Assembly: GCF_001263205.1 (NCBI RefSeq)
Contig: NZ_CP012333.1
Location: forward strand, 6,686,501 to 6,750,500
From: Labilithrix luteola
GTDB taxonomy: Bacteria > Myxococcota_A > Polyangia > Polyangiales > Polyangiaceae
Reading direction: 5' to 3'
Length of the DNA stretch: 64,000 bases
The notes beneath the pieces were generated by a model that saw only the letters and a list, made by a program, of their open reading frames with translations, ran no database searches and was not told the origin of the DNA. Of this stretch, positions 16,956 through 25,852 are shown one piece after another (position 1 is the first letter of the stretch; the number at the start of each line of letters is the position of its first letter). The position numbers were made by a program, and so were the translations under genes.

Positions 16956-18809
16956 GTGCTCCCGCCCGCCCGTCACTTCGCCCGCGCTCTTGTCCTTTCT
17001 GCCTCCTCTGCCCTGGGCTTCGGGGCATTGGAGCCCGCGGCGCATGCCGCCGGCTGGCAGGAGGCCCATCAAACGTCGGACGACGTTCGCGTCACCGTCG
17101 CGCAGGACGGCATGGCGACGGTCGTGCACCACCTCCGCTATCGCGTGGTGGCCGGCCGCTTCAAGTCGTTCGACTTCGGCGGCATCGACCCGCGCGCCGA
17201 GGTTGTCCCGCAGACCGTCGCGTTCCCGGAGAAGGGCAACGAGATCGCCGCGAAGGTCGAGCCGAACGCCAAAGCGCCCGGCAGCGTGCGCATCGCCCTC
17301 GACGATGCGAAGGGGCTCGGACGCGGCATCTACACCGTCGACCTGACCTACAAGCTGGATCTCGTCGCGACGAAGATGCTCGTCCGCGACGGCGCCATGT
17401 GGCGTCTTGCGTGGTCCGCACCGCCCTCGGGCGAAGGCCACGACGGTGCGCGCGTCGTGTTCGAGCTTCCGCCGGCACCGACCGAGCCGCGGCTCGCGTC
17501 GACCGAGCAGGCGGCCACTACGGTGGCCACGTTTCGCCGCATGCCCGAGAAGGACGAGCTCGAGCTCGTGCGCGCGCACGTTCCGCGCGGCGAGGGTGTC
17601 GTGTGGTCGGCGCGCGTCGACCCCAAGGCGTTTCCGCTCGTGACGGCTCCCGAGCTTCGTGCTGCGCCTGCCGCCGTCGCGGCTTCGACCACGCCGAATC
17701 GCGTGCCCGCCGCACTGGTCGCGTGCGGCTTTGCCGTGATCGCCGGTCTCCTCGCGCTGGCGCTGCGCACCAAGCAGGCCGCCGTCGCGCACGCGTGTGC
17801 TGCGTCGCGTTCGAACGCTCGTCCACTCATTCCCGTCCCGGGCGGCGCCGCGCCGTTCGTCTACGGTGCCGTCACGGTAGCCGCCCTCGCCGCGCTGTTG
17901 TGGGCGAACCCTACGGTCGGAGCGCTCCTCGTCGTCCTCGCCATGGCGCTTGCCGCGCATCGTGCACCGGCCGTCATCGAGCGGCCGCGTGGTCCCGGTC
18001 GCTGGCGGACGGTGAGCGACGAAGACGTGCTCCTCGCGCAAAAGCGTCCTTCGTCGCCGGGGGATCTCTTCGACGTCGGCACGACCAAGGGCCGTCTCGT
18101 TGCACTCGCTCTCGTCGCCGCGGTGGCCTCGGCCACGGTTCTCCTTGCCACCCGGGTGGCCGGCGCCGCGCTCGCGATTCCGCTCGGCTCGATGGTGCTC
18201 GTCCCGCTCTTCGTGACCGGCACGCGCGCGCAGCTTCCGCCCAAGCCCTCGGAGCTTTCTTCGCGGTTTCTTCGCACCACGCGCGATCGCCTGGCCCGTC
18301 TCGCCGATCTCACGCACCTCGAGCTTGCGTGCGTGGCACGCTTCGGCGAAGGCACGCAGACGTTCGACGAAGTGCGCCTCACGTGCGCGCCCGCCGATCG
18401 GATTCCGGGCCTGCGCACCATCGAGCTCGCGCTCGCGGCGATGGCTCCCGGCGGAAACACTGCCGTTCCGGAGGTGCTCGTCCGCTTCGACGACGCGTCG
18501 GCGGCTGCCGAGAAGATCGCGCGCATCGCGCCGGGCGTCGCCGTCGTCCCCGGCCGCGCTCCCGAGGAGAAAGTGCTCCGCCTGTCGCCGCGCGTGCCGA
18601 CGCCCGCGTTCGCTGCCCGGCTCCTCGCACGCCTGAGCGAGGAGCTCGAAGGCCGCCGCGCCAGCGACCGCCCACGCGACACAGCCGGCCCCGAACCGAG
18701 CCGTCCGGCACGTGCGTGGAAAGGGAAAGAGCGTCGCACTCCGCCGGGCACTTCGAAGCGCCCGAGCAAGCAAAATACGGCGATCGTGGCGGCAGTGGCG
18801 CTGGCCTGA
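16956..18809 (+). CDS. membrane protein with N-terminal periplasmic domain (DUF2207-like layout)
   Basis: 617 residues from a GTG at 16956. A signal peptide (LVLSASSALGFGALEPAAHA) is followed by a beta-rich domain of about 200 residues (HHLRYRVVAGRFKSFDFGGID, IYTVDLTYKL), then single hydrophobic segments near residues 245, 300, 320, 380 and 400, and a cytoplasmic domain ending in a basic, Lys/Arg/Pro-rich tail. This plan resembles DUF2207-type membrane proteins, but I cannot claim membership. It follows the preceding lipoprotein by 59 bases on the same strand and precedes the next gene by 32 bases, so the three may be one transcript. Confidence 0.75.
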   Translation: MLPPARHFARALVLSASSALGFGALEPAAHAAGWQEAHQTSDDVRVTVAQDGMATVVHHLRYRVVAGRFKSFDFGGIDPRAEVVPQTVAFPEKGNEIAAKVEPNAKAPGSVRIALDDAKGLGRGIYTVDLTYKLDLVATKMLVRDGAMWRLAWSAPPSGEGHDGARVVFELPPAPTEPRLASTEQAATTVATFRRMPEKDELELVRAHVPRGEGVVWSARVDPKAFPLVTAPELRAAPAAVAASTTPNRVPAALVACGFAVIAGLLALALRTKQAAVAHACAASRSNARPLIPVPGGAAPFVYGAVTVAALAALLWANPTVGALLVVLAMALAAHRAPAVIERPRGPGRWRTVSDEDVLLAQKRPSSPGDLFDVGTTKGRLVALALVAAVASATVLLATRVAGAALAIPLGSMVLVPLFVTGTRAQLPPKPSELSSRFLRTTRDRLARLADLTHLELACVARFGEGTQTFDEVRLTCAPADRIPGLRTIELALAAMAPGGNTAVPEVLVRFDDASAAAEKIARIAPGVAVVPGRAPEEKVLRLSPRVPTPAFAARLLARLSEELEGRRASDRPRDTAGPEPSRPARAWKGKERRTPPGTSKRPSKQNTAIVAAVALA

Positions 18810-18841
18810 CTGTGGTAGAACGACGCCCTTCGGACCCCTCC

Positions 18842-20638
18842 ATGTCGGCCAGCTCTTCACCCCCGGTTTCTGCCGGTTCGCGTCATCCCGGTGCGAATGC
18901 TGCGAACCTTGCAGCGGCGCTCTGCGTTCACGCCGAGCCGCTGGTCGCGGGCGCACGCGTTCTCGTTCTGGGCAACGCGGAGCTCGACATCGGAGCCACG
19001 CTCCTCGACCTCGGCGCGCGAAGTGTCCACGTTTACGATTCGGATGGTGCCCGAGCCGCTCGCGCCGCCGCGTCCGCGCCTCGCGGTGTGATCTACCGCG
19101 CAGGCCCGAACGAGATCGACGCCCGCGATGGTGCCTACGACCTCGCTCTCGTTCCGGACCTTGCGCAGCTGCGCGATGCGGAGTCGATTGTCGGCCAGCT
19201 GCGCCGCTTGCTCGGCCCTGCCGGCGCCGTCGTCGCGATGGCGCGCGCTCGCATGGATGCCGATGCTGTCGTCGGCAGCGATGGCGGCACTCCGCTCGCT
19301 ACCGTCGGTCCGGCCACGCTCGCGTACGCCGAGCTCTACGATCTCTTCGCGCTCTGCTTCGAGCACGTGACGTTCACCGGCGTGCTGCCCTTCGCCGGCG
19401 TCGTCTTCGCCGAGCTCGGAGAGAACGAAGACCTCGCCGTCAGTGTCGATACGCGCCTCGCCGAAGAAGGCCCGCCCGACGTGTTCGTCGTCCTCGCGAG
19501 CCGCGAGGCGAACGCGCTCGAGCCCTATGCCATCGTGCAGGTCGCACGCGAAGAAGCGCCAGCGGCCACCGACGTCTCGATCAGCGACGCGATGCCAACG
19601 CCGGTGCCGCCCGCGCTCCTTGGCGCTGGCGCCGAGGACCTCGCAGCGTTTGCAGCCACGCGGCTCCAGGTGGAGCTCCTCGTCGCGCAGCTCGAGGAGC
19701 AGCGCGAGCGTGTCGCGATCGTCGACGCGGATCGCGCCGACCTCGAATCGCGTCTCGAGCAAGCCAACGTCGAGCGTGACGCGGCCGTCGAACGCGGCGT
19801 CGGCCTCGAGGAGGTCATCGAAGCTGCGCAGCAGGCGCTCGCCTCGATGGAGCGCCGCCTCGGTGGTGCCGAGCGGGGCATGCTCGAGCGCGACGATCGC
19901 ATCGCCGCGCTGAGCGCGGAGCTCGAAGCGTCACGCGAAGGCGAGCGGCAGCTCGGCACGGGGGCGACGGCGGACGTGGCCTTGCCCGCCCCGGAGATGC
20001 TCGCCGACGTCGCGCATCTCGCTTCGCGTGCGGAACGCGCCGAAGCCGCGCTGGCCTTGCAGGTGGCCGATCTCGCGCAAGTCGTGGAGGCCCACGCCGT
20101 CGAGATGGCGCGCGTCGAGGACCAACTCCGCGAACGCGCCGGCGTGATCGCCGAGATGGAGCGCGAGCTCGTCCGCCGAGAGAGCTTCATCAAGGAGCTC
20201 GTCGTCACGCTCGAGGAAGCGCGTGAGGGCCAAGCCCCCGTTCCGTTCGAGGCACCGTTTGCGGCCCCGGAGGTCGACCCCGCCGAGATGGCTCGGATGC
20301 GCAGGAAGCTCGACGAGCTGGCGATGGAGGTGGCGCGCCGAGAAGGTGAGTTGGTCGCGCAGGCCTGGCGCATCGAGGAACTGGAAAACGCGCGCGAAAC
20401 GAGCGGCGGAGGTCGCGCGTCCGAGATTCTCGCGGCAGAACGGAGAGATGCTACGCAGGCAGATCTCGAGGGAGACCTCGGCCGGGCGCGCGACGAGCTC
20501 GCCGTTTTGCGGCAAGCCCTCACGCAGGAACACGCTGCCCGCGTGGCCGCCGAGTCAGGCGAGGAGCTCACGCGCGCCCGTGCAGAGCTCCAGCGTCAGG
20601 CCGTCCTGCTCGAACAGCTCCGCGCGCGCGACACCTGA
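18842..20638 (+). CDS. methyltransferase-like domain fused to long coiled coil
   Basis: 598 residues from the ATG at 18842; a longer open frame upstream only shadows the preceding gene. Residues 1-240 look like a class I SAM-dependent methyltransferase fold: ARVLVLGNAELDIGATLLDLG (motif I-like, but GxG is not well kept), VHVYDSD, YDLALVPDLAQL and LLGPAGAVVAMAR. The rest, from about residue 275, is a nearly continuous coiled coil rich in Glu, Ala and Arg (LVAQLEEQRERVAI onwards). No membrane segment. The weak glycine motif suggests a degenerate, perhaps structural methyltransferase domain. Function unknown. Confidence 0.75.
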   Translation: MSASSSPPVSAGSRHPGANAANLAAALCVHAEPLVAGARVLVLGNAELDIGATLLDLGARSVHVYDSDGARAARAAASAPRGVIYRAGPNEIDARDGAYDLALVPDLAQLRDAESIVGQLRRLLGPAGAVVAMARARMDADAVVGSDGGTPLATVGPATLAYAELYDLFALCFEHVTFTGVLPFAGVVFAELGENEDLAVSVDTRLAEEGPPDVFVVLASREANALEPYAIVQVAREEAPAATDVSISDAMPTPVPPALLGAGAEDLAAFAATRLQVELLVAQLEEQRERVAIVDADRADLESRLEQANVERDAAVERGVGLEEVIEAAQQALASMERRLGGAERGMLERDDRIAALSAELEASREGERQLGTGATADVALPAPEMLADVAHLASRAERAEAALALQVADLAQVVEAHAVEMARVEDQLRERAGVIAEMERELVRRESFIKELVVTLEEAREGQAPVPFEAPFAAPEVDPAEMARMRRKLDELAMEVARREGELVAQAWRIEELENARETSGGGRASEILAAERRDATQADLEGDLGRARDELAVLRQALTQEHAARVAAESGEELTRARAELQRQAVLLEQLRARDT

Positions 20639-20925
20639 AGCTCGTCCATGGGCGTTGACAGCCAACTCTCATGCCTTACCTTCCCGCGGCGAGCAGCGCC
20701 TGCGCCGCTTACGCCTTGCGGAAACGTCCTTACTGTCTTCGTAACGGTCTCAAACCCAGTTCTTCGTTTCCTCTTCCAGAGGGGCCATAACGTAGTTGAT
20801 TCGTTCGCGGATCCGTTCGATTGCCTCGAGCACGCCTCGTACCTTCGAACGCCCTGCAACTCGAACGCGTCAAAGACGAGAAACGGTAACCGGTAACACC
20901 TTGCTGCTCGTGTCGGACCAGGCGC

Positions 20926-22068
20926 ATGTCGGATAAGCGCGATTACTACGAAGTTCTCGGTGTCGAGCGTGGCGCGGCGGCGGATGAAATCCGCAAGGCC
21001 TACAAGCGCGAAGCGCTCAAGCATCACCCCGATCGCAACCCTGGTGACGCAGCCGCGGAGACGAAATTCAAAGCCGTCAACGAGGCCTATCAGGTCCTGT
21101 CGGACGACGAGAAGCGGCGCATCTACGATCAGTTCGGTCATGCCGGCCTCGAAGGCGGCATGGGCGGCGGGTTCGATGGCGCGTCGGACGTCTTCTCCCA
21201 CATGCAGGACCTCTTCGCCGAGATGTTCTCAGGCGGCGGGTTCGGTGGCTTCGGTGGTGGCCGGCGGCAGCCCGCGCGCGGCGGCGACCTCCGCATGCAA
21301 GCTCGTCTGAGCCTGCGCGAGGCGGCGTTCGGCATCAAACGCGAGGTCACGGTCAATGCGCCGGCCCGCTGCGACGACTGTTCGGGCACCGGCGCGAAGC
21401 CGGGAACCAAGCCCGAGGCGTGCGGCCACTGCCGAGGCAGCGGTCACGTATCGAACGCGCGTGGCTTCGTCATGTTCACCACGCCGTGCCCCAAGTGTCA
21501 TGGCCAGGGCGTGGTCATCAAGCACCCGTGCAAGACGTGCGACGGCCGCGGCGCGGTCGAGAAGTCGCGCAAGGTCGTGGTCGCGTTCCCGGCCGGCATC
21601 GACGCAGGCCAACGTCTCCGCGTTCCGGGCCAAGGTTTGCCCGGCCCGATGGGGGCACCTGCCGGCGACCTCTACGTGGAGATCGACGTGGAGGAAGACG
21701 CGCGCTTCGAACGCGACGGCGCCGACCTCGTCACGCGCGTGCACGTGACCTTCGCCGACGCCGCGCTTGGCGCCGAAGTGCGCGTTCCGTCGCTCGGTGA
21801 GCCGGGCGAGGAGTCGCCCGAGGACGCCACGGTGGCGCTCAAGATTCCGGCCGGCACCCAGCCTGGCTCGGTGTTCAACATCAAAGGCCAGGGCGTCCCG
21901 CGTCTCGACGGCCGCGGCCGCGGCTCGCTCGTCGCCGTCGTCCAGGTCGACGTGCCGACCAAGCTGTCGGACCGCGCCAAGAAAATCCTCCGCGAGCTCG
22001 ACTCCGAGCTCCGCCCGGAGGAGGAATCGTCGTCGGAAGACGGCACCGCCCGCGCCTCCACAGCTTAA
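20926..22068 (+). CDS. dnaJ: chaperone protein DnaJ
   Basis: 380 residues, normal length. J domain at 1-70 with HHPDRNPGD (HPD motif), a Gly/Phe-rich linker (GGGFGGFGGGRRQP), then four complete zinc-finger repeats CDDCSGTG, CGHCRGSG, CPKCHGQG and CKTCDGRG, and C-terminal substrate-binding domains ending in an acidic tail. It is the DnaK co-chaperone that stimulates ATP hydrolysis and delivers unfolded substrates. No dnaK or grpE lies beside it. The 287-base gap upstream holds a perfect TTGACA at 20654 but no convincing -10, and no CIRCE element. A strong hairpin and a minisatellite follow. Confidence 0.97.
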   Translation: MSDKRDYYEVLGVERGAAADEIRKAYKREALKHHPDRNPGDAAAETKFKAVNEAYQVLSDDEKRRIYDQFGHAGLEGGMGGGFDGASDVFSHMQDLFAEMFSGGGFGGFGGGRRQPARGGDLRMQARLSLREAAFGIKREVTVNAPARCDDCSGTGAKPGTKPEACGHCRGSGHVSNARGFVMFTTPCPKCHGQGVVIKHPCKTCDGRGAVEKSRKVVVAFPAGIDAGQRLRVPGQGLPGPMGAPAGDLYVEIDVEEDARFERDGADLVTRVHVTFADAALGAEVRVPSLGEPGEESPEDATVALKIPAGTQPGSVFNIKGQGVPRLDGRGRGSLVAVVQVDVPTKLSDRAKKILRELDSELRPEEESSSEDGTARASTA

Positions 22069-22096
22069 AGAAGGATTTTACGGCGAAGGTTCTCCT

Positions 22097-22119
22097 CCCT
22101 TCTCCCTTAGGGAGAAGGG
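22097..22119 (+). terminator. perfect 10-bp inverted repeat after dnaJ
   Basis: CCCTTCTCCC, loop TTA, GGGAGAAGGG, starting 29 bases after the dnaJ stop. No T run follows, so it is either a terminator without a classical U tract or a REP-like palindrome. It directly precedes the 26-bp repeat array. Confidence 0.5.
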
Positions 22120-22130
22120 CGGGGGATGAG

Positions 22131-22408
22131 GGCGCAATCCACCCGCGCGGGAGCGGAAGGCAATCCATCCTCGCGGGAGCGGAAGGCAATCCATCCTCGC
22201 GGGAGCGGAAGGCAATCCACCCGCGCGGGAGCGGAAGGCAATCCACCCGCGCGGGAGCGGAAGGCAATCCACCCTCGCGGGAGCGGAAGGCAATCCATCC
22301 GCGCGGGAGCGGAAGGCAATCCACCCGCGCGGGAGCGGAAGGCAATCCATCCTCGCGGGAGCGGAAGGCAATCCACCCTCGCGGGAGCGGAACGCGATCC
22401 ATCCTGCA
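22131..22408. repeat. 26-bp tandem repeat array, about 10.7 units
   Basis: The CAATCC core recurs every 26 bases exactly, from 22135 to 22369, with a final CGATCC at 22395. The unit is GGCAATCCA[C/T]CC[G/T]CGCGGGAGCGGAA; only two positions vary, giving four unit types in mixed order. Units with CCCGCGCGGG contain a perfect 10-bp palindrome. The array fills the gap between dnaJ and the FliI-like gene. Because 26 is not a multiple of three, all frames stay open on both strands, which creates long spurious reading frames. Confidence 0.95.
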
Positions 22409-22451
22409 GCGTTGTTCCGACGAAGCACGAAGCTCGGGTAGGCTTGGGTGC

Positions 22452-23753
22452 GTGAGCACTTCGCTCGACGCACTCAAGGCAAAACTCGCAGCGACTCCGG
22501 CCCTTCGCGCGACGGGCCGCGTGATTTCTGTGACGGGCTTGAGTCTTCGTTTCAGCATGCCCGGTGTGCGCGTCGGCGACGTCGTGTCGGTTCGGCGGCG
22601 CGGTGAGCCCCTTGCGTGCGAGGTCGTCGGCTTCGATCGAGGCGAAGCCGTGGGCATGCCGCTCGGCGCTCTCACCGGCGTCGGTCCCGATGACGAAGTC
22701 GAGGCGACGGGCGGAGGCTTCACCGTTCGCGCATCGGATGCTCTCCTCGGGCGTGTGGTCGATGGACTCGGTCGACCCATCGATGGACAAGGTTCCATCG
22801 ACGGCATCTTCGTTCCCGTCGATCGCGACCCGGAAGGGGCGCTCGTGCGGCGTCCGGTGTCGAAGCCGCTCGCGACGGGCGTGCGCGTGCTCGATGGCTT
22901 GCTCACCATGGGCGAAGGACAGCGTGTCGGCCTCTTCGCCGGTTCGGGCGTCGGCAAGAGCACGCTGCTCGGCGCCATCGCTCGAGGTACGTCGGCCGAG
23001 GTCGTCGTCGTTGCGCTCGTCGGTGAGCGTGGACGCGAAGTCGGCGAGTTCCTCGAGCACGCGCTCGGCGCCGAAGGGCGGGCGCGAAGCGTGGTGGTCG
23101 TCGCCACGAGCGACGTTGCGGCTCTCGAGCGCCTCCGCGCAGCGCAGGTCGCCACGGCCTATGCGGAGTACTTCCGCGATCAAGGCAAGAGCGTGATGCT
23201 CCTGGTCGATTCGGTCACGCGGTTCGCCCGTGCGCAACGCGAGGTCGGTCTCGCGGCAGGCGAACCGCCGGCACGTCGAGGCTATCCGCCGAGCGTGTTT
23301 GCGATGCTGCCGCGCCTGCTCGAGCGGTCCGGGCAGGGATCGCGTGGCTCGATCACGGCCATCTACACGGTGCTCGTCGAAGGCGGGGACATGGACGAGC
23401 CGATCGCCGACGAAGTGCGCGGCATTCTCGATGGCCACGTCGTGCTCGATCGAACCATCGGCGCGCGTGGTCGCTATCCCGCCGTCGAGCCGACCGTATC
23501 GCTCTCCCGCGTCATGGACGCCGTCGTTCAACCGGCCCACCGCGACGCGGCGAGGAAGCTTCGCTCGCTCGTCGCTCACTACGAGGCCAAGCGCGATCTC
23601 GTCATGCTCGGCGCGTACGCCAAGGGCAGCGACAAGGAGCTCGACGAAGCCATCGCGCGTATGCCGAAAATCGAGCAGTTTCTGCGTCAGTCTCCGCACG
23701 AACGTGTCGCCTTCGAGGACACGGTGGCGATGCTCCAGAAGGTCATCGCTTGA
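22452..23753 (+). CDS. FliI/SctN-family secretion ATPase, orphan
   Basis: 433 residues from a GTG at 22452. The central domain has Walker A FAGSGVGKSTLLG, DELSD-like VMLLVDSVTRFARAQREVGL and the family block GEPPARRGYPPSVFA, followed by ITAIYTVLVEGGDMDEPIADEVRGILDGH. The C-terminal helical domain is complete (KLRSLVAHYEAKRDLVMLGAY). These ATPases sit at the base of flagellar or type III secretion export gates. No other flagellar or type III gene is in the window, so the partner machine is elsewhere or absent. The residues downstream of Walker A exclude F1 beta subunits and Rho. Confidence 0.9.
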   Translation: MSTSLDALKAKLAATPALRATGRVISVTGLSLRFSMPGVRVGDVVSVRRRGEPLACEVVGFDRGEAVGMPLGALTGVGPDDEVEATGGGFTVRASDALLGRVVDGLGRPIDGQGSIDGIFVPVDRDPEGALVRRPVSKPLATGVRVLDGLLTMGEGQRVGLFAGSGVGKSTLLGAIARGTSAEVVVVALVGERGREVGEFLEHALGAEGRARSVVVVATSDVAALERLRAAQVATAYAEYFRDQGKSVMLLVDSVTRFARAQREVGLAAGEPPARRGYPPSVFAMLPRLLERSGQGSRGSITAIYTVLVEGGDMDEPIADEVRGILDGHVVLDRTIGARGRYPAVEPTVSLSRVMDAVVQPAHRDAARKLRSLVAHYEAKRDLVMLGAYAKGSDKELDEAIARMPKIEQFLRQSPHERVAFEDTVAMLQKVIA

Positions 23754-23794
23754 CCGCGTGACCTGGCGCGCCTCAGCGGCTATACCGCGCGCTC

Positions 23795-25747
23795 ATGACG
23801 GTTCTCCAGGTCGCCGATTTGCGCTTCGGCTATGCGGGTGACACCCTCTTCGAAGGGGTGACGTTCACGCTCGCGCTCGGCGAACACGCGTCCCTCGTCG
23901 CGCCGAACGGCGCCGGCAAGTCGACCCTGCTGCGGCTGCTAGCCAAGGAAATCGAGCCGGATGCCGGCGAGGTCGTCGTCAAGAAGGACGTCACCGTGGG
24001 CTACTACCGTCAGTCCCACGAGGTCGCCGCGAAAGGCGACGTGCTCTCCGCGTTCCTCTCCGGCTTCCGCGAAGTCGTCGAGCTTCGCGAGGAGCTCGTC
24101 CGCGCGCAGCATGATGCCGCAAGCGGCGACGCTCGAGCCCTCGAGCATCTCGCCCACGTCACCGACCGGTATCACGTCGCACGCGGCGACGAGCTCGAGC
24201 ACCGCGTGGCGGCCATCGCCGCGAAGCTAGGCTTCTCGAACGACGATCTCGCACGCCCCGTCACGTCGCTTTCGGGAGGCGAACGCGGCCGTCTGCATCT
24301 CGGCGTCATCCTCGCGCAGGAGCCCGATTTGCTCATGCTCGACGAGCCCACGAACCACCTCGACCTCGACACGATCGCGTGGCTCGAAGGGTGGCTCAAG
24401 GGCTATCGCGGCGCCGTCCTCGTCGTCTCGCACGACCGCGCGTTTCTCGATGCCGTCGCCCCGAACACGATGGAGCTCGGCACACGCGGGCTGCGTGTGT
24501 ATCCGCTTCCCTACAGCGCCTATGCCGAGGCTCGCGAAGAAGATCTCGCGCGCGAGCGCGCCATCCTCGAGCGACAGCAGGCCTTCGTCGCCAAGACCGA
24601 GGACTTCATCCGCAAGAACATCGCGGGCCAGAAGAGCAAGCAGGCGCAGAGCCGCCGCAAGATGCTCGACAAGCTCGAACGGGTCGAGCGTCCGGAGGAC
24701 GTCTGGGCGGTCGCCGAGCGCATTGCCTTCCGCTTCGCGCCCGCGCCGCGTTCCGGCGAGATCGTCCTCGAGGCGAACGGACTCAATGCGCGTCGCGGCG
24801 GCCGGGGTCTCTTCGAGGGCGTCGATCTGCTCGTGCGCCGTGGTGAGCGCATCGGCATCGTCGGCCCGAACGGCGCCGGCAAGTCGACGCTCCTCAAAAT
24901 TCTCGCCGGGCGCGGCAACCCCGATCTCGATGGCGGCTCGGTGCGGCGCGGTACGAACTTGAAAGAGGGTTACTTCGATCAGCACCTCGGGCAGGTCGAC
25001 CCCAAGAAGACCGCGGCTGAGGAGGTGCGTAGCGTTCGCGGCGACTTCACCGTGGAAGCCGCACGTCAGTATCTCGCGAGGTTTCGTTTCTGGGGTGATG
25101 ACCCCCTGCGCGTCGTCGCTGGCTTCTCGGGCGGTGAGCGCTCACGTCTCGCGCTCGCGAAGCTTCTTCTCGAGCCGAAGAACCTCCTCTTCCTCGACGA
25201 GCCCACGAACCACCTCGACATCCCAGCCGCCGAGATCCTCGAGGAGGCTCTCGCGTCGTTCGAGGGCACGGTGGTCCTCGTCTCGCACGACCGTCGGTTC
25301 CTCGAGACGGTGACCACGCGCATCGTGAGCGTGCGCGACGGCAAGGTCGATGTGTACCCCGGCGGCTTTTCCGACTTCGTGTCCGTCCAGCGCGCACGCG
25401 AGGAGGAGGCCCGCCCGCGAAAGGCCGAACCCAAGAAGCCGCCGACCGCCGCAAAGGCCCAGCCGACCGCTTCGAGCGAGCCTGCCGCGAAGAAGGGGCA
25501 GCAGCACCAGGCCCAGAAGCAAGCATCCCGGGATCGCGAGAAGCAGCAGCGGCGCGTCAAGGACCTGGAAGAGCTCATTGGCGCCGGCGAGAAGCAGCTG
25601 GCCGAGCTTCGGGCGCTCCTTCGGGAGGATCCGGCCGGAAACTGGGAGAAGCTGGCGAAAATGGCCTCCGAAGAGCGTGCGCTTGCCCGCCGCGTCGACA
25701 GTCTGGTCGACGAGTGGACCAAGCTGTCGGCCGTTCTCGGGGCCTGA
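23795..25747 (+). CDS. ABC-F family ATP-binding protein
   Basis: 650 residues, two ABC domains and no membrane segment. Domain 1 has Walker A PNGAGKST, signature LSGGERGRL and Walker B LLMLDEPTNHLD; domain 2 repeats these as PNGAGKST, FSGGERSRL and LLFLDEPTNHLD. The interdomain linker is basic and helical (KNIAGQKSKQAQSRRKML), as in ribosome-binding ABC-F proteins. A C-terminal Lys/Ala-rich stretch leads into a short coiled coil (RRVKDLEELIGAGEKQLAEL), as in Uup-type members. ABC-F proteins act on the ribosome E site, in translation control or antibiotic protection. The start is 41 bases after the preceding gene, so co-transcription is possible. Confidence 0.93.
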   Translation: MTVLQVADLRFGYAGDTLFEGVTFTLALGEHASLVAPNGAGKSTLLRLLAKEIEPDAGEVVVKKDVTVGYYRQSHEVAAKGDVLSAFLSGFREVVELREELVRAQHDAASGDARALEHLAHVTDRYHVARGDELEHRVAAIAAKLGFSNDDLARPVTSLSGGERGRLHLGVILAQEPDLLMLDEPTNHLDLDTIAWLEGWLKGYRGAVLVVSHDRAFLDAVAPNTMELGTRGLRVYPLPYSAYAEAREEDLARERAILERQQAFVAKTEDFIRKNIAGQKSKQAQSRRKMLDKLERVERPEDVWAVAERIAFRFAPAPRSGEIVLEANGLNARRGGRGLFEGVDLLVRRGERIGIVGPNGAGKSTLLKILAGRGNPDLDGGSVRRGTNLKEGYFDQHLGQVDPKKTAAEEVRSVRGDFTVEAARQYLARFRFWGDDPLRVVAGFSGGERSRLALAKLLLEPKNLLFLDEPTNHLDIPAAEILEEALASFEGTVVLVSHDRRFLETVTTRIVSVRDGKVDVYPGGFSDFVSVQRAREEEARPRKAEPKKPPTAAKAQPTASSEPAAKKGQQHQAQKQASRDREKQQRRVKDLEELIGAGEKQLAELRALLREDPAGNWEKLAKMASEERALARRVDSLVDEWTKLSAVLGA

Positions 25748-25852
25748 ACGCGGGCTAGACGAGGGCAGTCGGCGCGAGCTCAGGGGCACGGTAAGCGCGA
25801 GGGCACCGTACGCCGGACTTGTCGCCGTGCCGGAGCCATCGCAAACTCGCTA

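Noticed and set aside
16509..18956. 815-codon open frame on the minus strand
   Set aside because: Antisense to two well-supported envelope-protein genes; Arg-rich composition typical of a high-GC shadow frame.
22131..22408. CRISPR array
   Set aside because: The 26-bp units are contiguous with no unique spacers, and no cas gene is present.
22107..23699. Long open frame on the minus strand through the minisatellite and across the secretion ATPase gene
   Set aside because: It is antisense to a clear FliI-type gene and is open in the array only because the 26-bp unit lacks stops in any frame.
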